Shown here piece after piece: positions 1 to 5,857 of a stretch of DNA of 5,857 nucleotides. Below the pieces are notes generated by a model. The model was not told the origin of the DNA. It did not search any database and was given only the letters and a program-made list of their open reading frames with translations. Every line of letters begins with the position of its first letter. The stretch's first letter is position 1. The translations under genes and the position numbers were made by a program. This DNA is from Nitrospirota bacterium (lineage in GTDB: Bacteria; Nitrospirota; Nitrospiria; Nitrospirales; UBA8639), in contig QIMB01000158.1 in the NCBI GenBank assembly GCA_003233615.1, positions 1 to 5,857 of the forward strand, written 5' to 3'.

Positions 1-2000
1 TGTTGAACGAACTCAACAAAAACACGGTCGACTTTCAACCCAATTATGACGGCAAAGCAGAAGAACCCCTGGTGCTTCCCTCGCGTTTTCCTAATCTACT
101 GGTCAATGGCTCAACCGGCATTGCGGTGGGTATGGCCACCAACATGCCTCCACATAACCTCGGCGAAGTCATTGACGCAGCCATTGCGCTCATCGGCAAT
201 AGAGGGGTCTCGATTGCCGATCTCATGAAATCGCTAAAAGGCCCTGATTTCCCGACAGGAGGCGAGATCCTCAATACTCGCAGTGAAATTCGGGAAATGG
301 AAATCTACGAGACAGGCCAGGGATCTATACGGCTACGCGGAGAATATAGTGTCGATACGGTGAGCCCAGGGAAATCCGAGATACGTATCACCTCCATTCC
401 CTTTGCCGTGGATAAGGCCACTATTGTGGAACGTATTGGCGAACTCATTCTCGCCAAAAAAATTCCACTCTTAATCGATGTGCGTGACGAGTCCACCACA
501 GAGGTACGTATTGCCGTGGAATGCCAAAAAGATGCTGACCCTCATTTAGCCATGGCCTATCTCTTCAAGCACACACCGCTTCAAAATAATTTTTCTGTCA
601 ACATGACCTGCCTGATCCCTGTGCCCGGATCACCCGTGTCCCGACCTGACTGCCTGAACCTCAAGCAGATGTTGGAACAATTTATCGATTTTCGATTTAC
701 AACGGTCACACGCCGTTTTACATATGACTTGCAAGTATTGGAACGCCGCATTCACATCCTGAACGGCTTCAAGCGCATTTTTGACGCCCTTGATCTGGTG
801 TTAACCCTTATCAGACAAAGCGACGGCAAAGCAGATTCTGCCAGCAAATTACAACAGCGATTTGCGCTGGAACCAATTCAAACGGAGGCTATTCTCGAAA
901 CACCCATTTACAAATTATCTCGCACTGAAATCAAGAAAATGGTGGATGAACTCAAGGACAAGCAGCGTCAAGCCAAGGACCTTCAAGCCCTCTTGGCTTC
1001 CAAGAAGAGATTATGGGGCGTCGTGAAGCAGGAGTTAGGAGAAGTTGCCAAAACCTTTGCCGACAAACGTCGAACAAAAATTGGACGACGCCAAACAGAA
1101 GAAGTCGAATTTGATCCAGATGCGTTCCGTGTCAAAGAAGATGCGGTGATTACCATCTCAACTGATGGCTGGATCCGAAGAGTTGGAGTCATGAAAGACA
1201 TCTCGAAAGCTCGTGTGAGAGAGGGCGATAGCGTCATGGCCATTCTCGGAGGAAGCACGCTCGATGCGATCGTCTTCTTTTCAAATTTCGGGAGTGCGTA
1301 TACGATACGAATCGGAGATATTCCTCCCGCTCGAAGCGGCTATGGTGACCCCGTGCAAAAACTCTTTAAATTTAAAGACGGCGAACGCATCATTGGCGCA
1401 TGGAGCTTTGATCCTCGCATGCGACCGCGTGTGGGCAAGCCAACGTCCTCTTCCTCTAAAAACGGAGGCCAGCTTGCGCTCTTCGATAAAAAAGGGCAAC
1501 CGCAGATGGCGGCAGCACAGGAAGCCGTCGCCATCACGACCAGTGGAATGGGGGTTCGTTTTGAACTGAGTGTATTTCAAGAAGCCTCGACGCGACTGGG
1601 CCGCAAATTTTGCAAGCTGAAAGAAGGTGAAGACGTTCTTGGTGTTGCAAGCATCACCGGCCCACTCAAACAGACTGTTGTCGCAGTCGCATCACACAAA
1701 GGGAGAGCGCTTCTGTGCAAAGCCGAAGACGTGGCCCAATTAGCCGGTCCTGGGCGCGGAGTGATTGTGATGAAATTAGACCTAAAAGATACGTTGGTAG
1801 CCTTTACACTTTTGAGTGCGAAAGATGATCGCTTGGCTCTCATCAAAGAAGGCGGAGGAACCCTTTCCGTCACTCTTCGCAAGTATCAAGTGGTTGGTCG
1901 AGGGGGAAAAGGACATGCGCTCTTCAAACGTGGACGGCTCAGTGGGATGGAACCGGGCGATTTGATCATCCCGGTCATTCAAAATGAGGCCACTCATTAA
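1..2000 (+). CDS. parC: DNA topoisomerase IV subunit A (ParC/GyrA family), 5'-truncated by window edge
   Basis: This is the breakage-reunion subunit of a type IIA topoisomerase, which cuts both DNA strands through a 5'-phosphotyrosine link and works with the B subunit encoded downstream. The visible 665 codons begin at base 3 and align from about residue 135 of E. coli GyrA, so the winged helix, quinolone region and catalytic Tyr lie just upstream, outside the window. The TTG at base 3 is an internal Leu codon, not a start. Numbering from there: NYDG at 14-17, NGSTGIAVGMATNMPPHNL at 35-53 (Ile40 matches the DNA-intercalating Ile of GyrA/ParC), tower and coiled-coil to about 350, a conserved LGEVAKTFADKRRTKI-type segment at 345-360, then a beta-pinwheel C-terminal domain from about 375. 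The first blade lacks a canonical QRRGGKG GyrA box, which favours ParC over GyrA, but GRGGKG occurs in the last blade (632-637). A Ser-rich linker lies at 480-490. The family is certain; the choice between ParC and GyrA is an inference. Confidence 0.9.
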   Translation, partial: LNELNKNTVDFQPNYDGKAEEPLVLPSRFPNLLVNGSTGIAVGMATNMPPHNLGEVIDAAIALIGNRGVSIADLMKSLKGPDFPTGGEILNTRSEIREMEIYETGQGSIRLRGEYSVDTVSPGKSEIRITSIPFAVDKATIVERIGELILAKKIPLLIDVRDESTTEVRIAVECQKDADPHLAMAYLFKHTPLQNNFSVNMTCLIPVPGSPVSRPDCLNLKQMLEQFIDFRFTTVTRRFTYDLQVLERRIHILNGFKRIFDALDLVLTLIRQSDGKADSASKLQQRFALEPIQTEAILETPIYKLSRTEIKKMVDELKDKQRQAKDLQALLASKKRLWGVVKQELGEVAKTFADKRRTKIGRRQTEEVEFDPDAFRVKEDAVITISTDGWIRRVGVMKDISKARVREGDSVMAILGGSTLDAIVFFSNFGSAYTIRIGDIPPARSGYGDPVQKLFKFKDGERIIGAWSFDPRMRPRVGKPTSSSSKNGGQLALFDKKGQPQMAAAQEAVAITTSGMGVRFELSVFQEASTRLGRKFCKLKEGEDVLGVASITGPLKQTVVAVASHKGRALLCKAEDVAQLAGPGRGVIVMKLDLKDTLVAFTLLSAKDDRLALIKEGGGTLSVTLRKYQVVGRGGKGHALFKRGRLSGMEPGDLIIPVIQNEATH

Positions 2001-2052
2001 AGGACCAATTTCTACATTAGTCTCTTCACCGTCTCAAACCGAAATAGATCGC

Positions 2053-2649
2053 ATGAGTTGTTTCAATAAACTCCTTCTTTTAATTTTTTTATGTACATTA
2101 ACAAGTTGCGGATTTGGAACATACCAGGAAATCGTTCAGATGCTCCCAAAAGAAGAAGGCAATTGGGTCAAACCCAGGTGGGGGGGGGTATCAAGTCGAG
2201 AATATCATTGTTCAGAAGATTGGCTTTCAACTGGTGCAGTACTTGCGCAAGCGAAAAAAGTGGCTCAAGCTTTTCTTTGGATTCCACTACCATGGACTTC
2301 AAATAATGAATATAAACCAAATATCCAAGCACCATTTTACTTAGGAATTTCCTTTAGGAAAAACTTCAAGATTAGTTCCTGTTTAACAACAATGGTTTCA
2401 ATTCAGAGCGAAAAGACGGGAAATCCAATAAGTCCTAACAAAACTGTTACTGATTCACATAACTTAGACCAGGGCTTACACTTCTGTGGATATGAATTTC
2501 CGCCGATTGGCGAGATTGGGGATACATTTCTTTTAAGATTTTCACAAGATTTACTGGCTTGTCCTATTGAACCTATATCCTATTACCGAAATGATACAAC
2601 TTACTATTCCCCATTCTTGCTTCAAAAAATGATCATTTGCTTGACCTAG
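2053..2649 (+). CDS. Hypothetical lipoprotein (198 aa), no recognised family
   Basis: I do not recognise the family. The ATG at 2053 was chosen because it gives a textbook lipoprotein signal: Lys6, a hydrophobic core LLLLIFLCTL (7-16), then lipobox LTSC with the lipidated cysteine at residue 19. An in-frame ATG at 1984, overlapping the end of parC, would put 23 non-signal residues in front of this. No good Shine-Dalgarno sequence precedes 2053; the AAAGGA at 1999-2004 is too far away. The mature part has further cysteines at 53, 110, 145, 170 and 196, which could form disulfides if it is exported to the periplasm or outer membrane. It contains no further membrane segment or catalytic motif that I can see. 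Hand-counted GC of the surrounding 600 bases is about 37%, well below its neighbours, which suggests acquisition by transfer. A run of nine G at codons 43-46 makes the reading frame vulnerable to slippage. Its location between the two topoisomerase genes says nothing obvious about its role. Confidence 0.7.
   Translation: MSCFNKLLLLIFLCTLTSCGFGTYQEIVQMLPKEEGNWVKPRWGGVSSREYHCSEDWLSTGAVLAQAKKVAQAFLWIPLPWTSNNEYKPNIQAPFYLGISFRKNFKISSCLTTMVSIQSEKTGNPISPNKTVTDSHNLDQGLHFCGYEFPPIGEIGDTFLLRFSQDLLACPIEPISYYRNDTTYYSPFLLQKMIICLT
2180..2188 (+). repeat. Homopolymer tract of nine G inside the lipoprotein gene
   Basis: Nine consecutive G span the codons TGG GGG GGG GTA (Trp43-Gly-Gly-Val46 of the lipoprotein counted from 2053). 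With nine G the frame stays open to 2649. Losing one G would move translation into the frame that stops at 2344; gaining one would move it into the frame that stops at 2306. Either change removes more than half of the protein. Such tracts are known slippage sites in phase-variable surface genes, but they are also common sequencing error sites. Confidence 0.9.
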
Positions 2650-2708
2650 GCAACAAAAAAAATCTGCTGTTCTTTCGAATCAAACGCAAGTAATTAAAAA
2701 CATCCTTT

Positions 2709-2714
2709 AAGGAA
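2709..2714 (+). promoter_or_regulatory. Ribosome binding site of parE
   Basis: AAGGAA lies six bases before the ATG at 2721, within an AT-rich 71-base gap. It supports that ATG as the start. Its presence means parE can initiate translation independently of the upstream gene. Confidence 0.75.
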
Positions 2715-2720
2715 TTTGTA

Positions 2721-4664
2721 ATGGCTAAATCGTACGAAGCGAGTGATATTGTTGTCTTAGAAGGCATCGATCCGGTCCGTCGGCGTCCAGCCATGTATAT
2801 CGGTGGAACGGATAAAACCGGGCTGCATCATTTGGTCTGGGAAATCCTCGATAATGCCATTGATGAAGCCATGAATGGGTATGCTTCTCAGATTATTGTG
2901 GAATTGGACAAGTCGCGCGAGGGCCTTCGTATTACAGATAATGGTCGAGGCATCCCCGTGGACAAACACCCCAAGCATAAAAAATCTGCGTTGGAAATTA
3001 TCATGACCACGTTGCATGCCGGGGGGAAATTTGAAACCGGAAGTTATGTGCATTCTGGAGGGCTCCATGGCGTTGGAGCCTCGGTCGTGAATGCCCTCTC
3101 CCGACATTTGGAAGTACAAGTGAAGCGGGACGGGAAGGAATGGGAGCAACTCTATCAAGCCGGAATTCCACAGGGCCCCGTGAAAGCAAAAGGTCGTGCG
3201 CGAGGAACAGGAACATCCGTATATTTTCGTCCAGACCCCAAAATTTTCGGGAAAACGATTCAGTTCGATCCCGCATTATTGCAGGACAGCTTGGATGCTA
3301 AAGCGTACCTCCATAAAGGCTTGAAGCTCACGTTTAAAGATGGGACAACAGGTCAGACACATTATTTCCATCACGAGCATGGGCTTCAGGAGTATTTGCA
3401 CAAACTGGTGGGAGACAGAGGGAAAAAGCCGACAGTCGATTTTGTCTTTTACCTTGATCGCCAACTGTCTCCTGGATCTACGGGTTCGAACGGAGGCATT
3501 CAGAATCTGGGCTTGGAAGTGGCACTTCAATGGACCGATGAGCCCGCTGAATTTGTCAAAAGTTATGTGAATGGAGTGCCCACCCCAAATGGCGGCACTC
3601 ATGAAATGGGATTGCGCGGTGGCCTTGTGAAAGCCGTGCGCAATTACATTGAAACGCACAATCTGACGCCAAAAGGCCTGTCGTTGCAAGCTGAAGACAT
3701 TCGTGAGGGGATGGCAGTTGTCCTCAGTATTCTGGTCCTCCACCCGCAATTTCAAGGGCAGACAAAAGAGCGGTTGAACAATCCAGAAGTCCAAGCACAA
3801 GTCGACACCATCATACGACCGGCTTTAGAAACCTACTTACATGAGAATAACACCATTGCTGAAACCCTGGTAGGTCGGATGGTGTTGGCTGCCCGTGCGC
3901 GTGAGGCATCACGCGAAGCCTCAAAAGCCGTCATGCGCAAATCGGCCATAAGCCATCGTCTCAACCTTCCAGGCAAACTGGCTGATTGTCAGAGCACAGA
4001 CCCTTCAATCAGCGAGCTGTTCATTGTGGAAGGCGACTCGGCAGGTGGAACAGCCAAGCAGGGACGAGATCTCAAAACGCAAGCCATTCTCCCAATACGC
4101 GGCAAAGTGTTGAACACCGAAGAACTCACACTCTCTAAGGTTATCGAGAACAAAGAATTAGCTGACTTAGTGAAAGTACTGGGCACCAATATCGGAAAAG
4201 ATTTTGAGATAAAAAAACTTCGCTATCATAAAATTATTCTATTGATGGATGCCGATATTGATGGACATCACATCAGTACGTTGCTCCTCACCTTTTTCTT
4301 TCGACATATGCCTGACCTCATTCGACAAGGTCATATCTTTATCGCCCAACCACCGCTGTATCGCATTGAATTAGGTAGAGATATTCGTTGGGCTGGCACC
4401 GATGAGGAAAAAGATCGCATTATCTCCGAAGCCCGCGCCAATGCCAAACCCATTATTAGCCGTTTTAAGGGTCTTGGGGAAATGTTCCCTCAACAACTCA
4501 AAGAAACAACATTAAGCCGTACGACTCGCCGCCTGCTGAAAGTCGAACTCCTCGACGAACTCAACACCGACCGCACATTCCGTGACTTAATGGGCAAACG
4601 CACCGAAGCCCGCTACGAATTTCTGATGGCCAATGCCGGATCAGTCGAAAATTTGGATGTGTAG
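2721..4664 (+). CDS. parE: DNA topoisomerase IV subunit B (ParE/GyrB family), complete
   Basis: This is the ATPase subunit of a type IIA topoisomerase, partner of the A subunit upstream; ATP binding closes the N-gate and drives strand passage. The GHKL ATPase domain (about 1-225) shows EGIDPVRRRPAMYIG (14-28), EILDNAIDEA with catalytic Glu41 and Mg-binding Asn45, DNGRGIP (73-79) and the ATP lid GGLHGVG (113-119). The transducer domain carries the QTK loop with Lys349. The Toprim domain has EGDSAGG (437-443) and DADIDG (510-515). RFKGLGEM lies at 581-588, and the C-terminus ENLDV is family-typical. At 647 residues it is close to ParE (E. coli 630) and lacks the roughly 170-residue insert of E. 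coli GyrB. PPLYRIELG and FKGLGEM..QQLKETTL resemble E. coli ParE closely. Short GyrB proteins of other phyla also lack the insert, so a gyrB identity is not fully excluded. All catalytic residues are intact. Confidence 0.92.
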   Translation: MAKSYEASDIVVLEGIDPVRRRPAMYIGGTDKTGLHHLVWEILDNAIDEAMNGYASQIIVELDKSREGLRITDNGRGIPVDKHPKHKKSALEIIMTTLHAGGKFETGSYVHSGGLHGVGASVVNALSRHLEVQVKRDGKEWEQLYQAGIPQGPVKAKGRARGTGTSVYFRPDPKIFGKTIQFDPALLQDSLDAKAYLHKGLKLTFKDGTTGQTHYFHHEHGLQEYLHKLVGDRGKKPTVDFVFYLDRQLSPGSTGSNGGIQNLGLEVALQWTDEPAEFVKSYVNGVPTPNGGTHEMGLRGGLVKAVRNYIETHNLTPKGLSLQAEDIREGMAVVLSILVLHPQFQGQTKERLNNPEVQAQVDTIIRPALETYLHENNTIAETLVGRMVLAARAREASREASKAVMRKSAISHRLNLPGKLADCQSTDPSISELFIVEGDSAGGTAKQGRDLKTQAILPIRGKVLNTEELTLSKVIENKELADLVKVLGTNIGKDFEIKKLRYHKIILLMDADIDGHHISTLLLTFFFRHMPDLIRQGHIFIAQPPLYRIELGRDIRWAGTDEEKDRIISEARANAKPIISRFKGLGEMFPQQLKETTLSRTTRRLLKVELLDELNTDRTFRDLMGKRTEARYEFLMANAGSVENLDV

Positions 4665-4707
4665 AAGATCATGCGGCGCAAAATAATGAAAGAGTATATT
4701 TGCCCTA

Positions 4708-4728
4708 ACGCCTTACGCTATACGCCTT
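4708..4728. repeat. Three tandem 7-base units in the parE / SagB-like gap
   Basis: ACGCCTT, ACGCTAT and ACGCCTT follow each other without spacers; the middle unit differs at two of seven positions. The preceding seven bases (TGCCCTA) may be a decayed fourth unit. The array occupies the middle of the 83-base gap and ends just before the presumed ribosome binding site of the next gene. It does not form a strong hairpin. It may be one copy of a dispersed intergenic repeat, which a single window cannot show. Confidence 0.55.
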
Positions 4729-4730
4729 AT

Positions 4731-4738
4731 GAGAAGAG
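4731..4738 (+). promoter_or_regulatory. Probable ribosome binding site of the SagB-like gene
   Basis: The purine-rich GAGAAGAG ends nine bases before the ATG at 4748. The match to AGGAGG is imperfect. A second in-frame ATG at 4760 has poorer upstream sequence, so 4748 is preferred. Confidence 0.45.
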
Positions 4739-4747
4739 CTAACAACC

Positions 4748-5857
4748 ATGGACCCTGAGATGGCCAAAGAGGCCCCTCTTCCTCCACTCGACCAAGTGAA
4801 GGCGTATCACGAACAAACCAAGCATGAATTCAATCGTTTCGCTAAATCGCTAGGTTATTTGGATTGGGCGAATCAACCGGATCCCTTTCGTCGATTTCAC
4901 GGAGCGCCTCTTGTTGCCTTGCCTCTGCTCACTCTTGATGAAGAACCGCTCTCACCCTCGTATAAAGCGCTATTTCAGGCGTCTTCGATCCCTTCCCAAC
5001 CAGTGACACTCAATACGATATCTCGATTCTTTGAATATGCCTTATCATTAACAGCCTGGAAGGAATACAACGGCACTCAATGGGCGCTGCGAAGCAATCC
5101 TTCTAGTGGAAATCTTCATCCCACCGAAGGCTACCTGTTCATCGGCGATCTCCCTCAACTCTCACTCGAACCGGGCCTCTATCATTACGCCTCAAAAGAA
5201 CATGGACTAGAACACCGCTGGCACGTCTCTTCTGAAACCGCTCAATTCATTCTACAACACCTACCGACGGAAGGATTTCTCGTAGGCCTGACATCTATCC
5301 ATTGGCGGGAAGCATGGAAATATGGGGAGCGCGCCTTTCGCTATTGTCAGCATGACATCGGCCATGCCCTGGGAACGATGCGTATCGCCGCGGCAACGTT
5401 AGGGTGGAATATGGTCATTCTTGCTGGCACATCAGACGTGACGATTGAACGACTCCTCGGACTACACCGAGAGCAAGACTTCCACCCATCCGAACGAGAA
5501 TATCCTGAGCTGTTAGCTGCGTTGTGGCCGAAGAACATTTCACCACCTCCAAACATGGATGTGGCGTTTGAGAATCCATCGGATCAGATCTTGTTATCGG
5601 GAACATGGCAAGGAACGGCGAACCGACTCAGCAAGGATGAACCTGTTCATTGGGAAATCATTGATGAAGTCACAGAGGCTTCATGGAAATCGACACACGA
5701 ATCTGAAATCATATCGTTCTCATCTGTTTCTACCCCTCAAAATTCTCCTGAAGAAAGTGAGAACGATCCCCTAGCCGGCCGGATCATCCACCAACGGCGA
5801 AGCGCCGTGTCTTTTGATGGACACACCAGTCTTTCCGTTGATCGGTTTTACACGATG
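4748..5857 (+). CDS. SagB/ThcOx-family tandem nitroreductase-like dehydrogenase, 3'-truncated by window edge
   Basis: The frame is open for 370 codons from ATG 4748 to the last base with no stop. The product is a flavin-dependent oxidoreductase of the nitroreductase fold, SagB/ThcOx branch, whose founding members oxidise azolines to azoles in modified peptides; stand-alone members like this one have no assigned substrate. The N-terminal signature YHEQTKHEFNRFAKSLGYLDW runs from residue 20, followed by ANQPDPFRRF (41-50). The first nitroreductase domain spans about 90-265, with RSNPSSGNLHPTEGYL (115-130), the usual FMN-phosphate-binding stretch, and YGERAFRYCQHDIGHALG (192-209), a family-typical cofactor/dimer helix. 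After a Ser/Glu-rich linker (about 320-340), RIIHQRRSAVSFDG (345-358) looks like the start of a second nitroreductase domain cut off by the window. No signal peptide is seen. It lies 83 bases after parE on the same strand and may be co-transcribed. No SagC/SagD cyclase or precursor peptide gene is visible. Confidence 0.82.
   Translation, partial: MDPEMAKEAPLPPLDQVKAYHEQTKHEFNRFAKSLGYLDWANQPDPFRRFHGAPLVALPLLTLDEEPLSPSYKALFQASSIPSQPVTLNTISRFFEYALSLTAWKEYNGTQWALRSNPSSGNLHPTEGYLFIGDLPQLSLEPGLYHYASKEHGLEHRWHVSSETAQFILQHLPTEGFLVGLTSIHWREAWKYGERAFRYCQHDIGHALGTMRIAAATLGWNMVILAGTSDVTIERLLGLHREQDFHPSEREYPELLAALWPKNISPPPNMDVAFENPSDQILLSGTWQGTANRLSKDEPVHWEIIDEVTEASWKSTHESEIISFSSVSTPQNSPEESENDPLAGRIIHQRRSAVSFDGHTSLSVDRFYTM

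Noticed and set aside
1952..1975. Inverted repeat ACCGGG / CCCGGT with a 12-base loop near the end of parC.
   Set aside because: It lies within coding sequence, has a large loop and no following T run, so it is not a terminator.
1..2000. Calling the first gene gyrA because of the RGGKG motif.
   Set aside because: The motif is in the last blade rather than the first, and the partner gene resembles parE; ParC is the better reading, though not proven.
1984..2052. An earlier start at ATG 1984 for the lipoprotein gene, overlapping parC.
   Set aside because: It would place 23 polar residues ahead of the signal peptide and abolish normal lipoprotein export; the ATG at 2053 fits better.
2055..2090. 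A 5-bp stem (GAGTT/AACTC) followed by a T-rich stretch, as a terminator for parC.
   Set aside because: The stem is short with a 9-base loop, the T stretch is interrupted by C and A, and the region is explained by the codons of the lipoprotein signal peptide.
2641..2669. TTGACC as a -35 element for a parE promoter.
   Set aside because: At 17 bases spacing the -10 position reads CTGCTG, which does not resemble TATAAT; the TAATTA at 2691 has no matching -35.
3276..3800. A 174-codon open frame on the minus strand inside parE.
   Set aside because: It is antisense to a fully conserved coding region, and its translation shows no recognisable domain.
4671..4742. A 23-codon open frame (MRRKIMKEY...) filling most of the gap between parE and the SagB-like gene.
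   Set aside because: It has no convincing ribosome binding site, runs through the 7-base repeats, and is short enough to occur by chance.

Overview
The window holds four same-strand genes from a bacterial chromosome: the 3' part of a topoisomerase IV subunit A gene (parC-type), a small AT-rich lipoprotein gene, a complete topoisomerase IV subunit B gene (parE-type), and the 5' two thirds or so of a tandem-domain nitroreductase of the SagB/ThcOx family. Both outer genes run off the window. I found no RNA gene, insertion sequence, CRISPR array, origin or convincing terminator.

Organism: a Gram-negative bacterium is suggested by the lipobox signal peptide on the second gene and by the SagB-like protein, whose N-terminal signature (tyrosine/histidine-rich helix, then LDWANQPDPFRRF) I associate with Nitrospirota, Cyanobacteria and some Proteobacteria. 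Nitrospira-like is my best guess. It rests on protein resemblance recalled from memory, not on a search. Sampled 60-base blocks of the topoisomerase genes are about 50-57% GC, with local dips to 40%, while the lipoprotein region (2041-2640) is about 37% by hand count.

Layout: 1-2000 parC (N-terminus missing; the window opens about 14 codons after the expected catalytic tyrosine). 2001-2052 is a short gap. 2053-2649 is an orphan lipoprotein containing a run of nine G at 2180-2188. 2650-2720 is an AT-rich gap with a clear ribosome binding site for the next gene. 2721-4664 is parE. 4665-4747 is a gap with three tandem 7-base units and a weak ribosome binding site. 4748-5857 is the SagB-like gene, open at the window end.

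How they fit together: ParC and ParE should form the A2B2 topoisomerase IV that unlinks daughter chromosomes using ATP. The lipoprotein has no evident link to topology and looks like an insertion into an ancestral parC-parE pair. The SagB-like flavoprotein may be co-transcribed with parE, but nothing here ties it to a peptide-modification cluster. I do not see a clear new multi-gene system. The items most worth a second look are the lipoprotein, its G9 tract, and the RGGKG motif in the last repeat of the ParC C-terminal domain.
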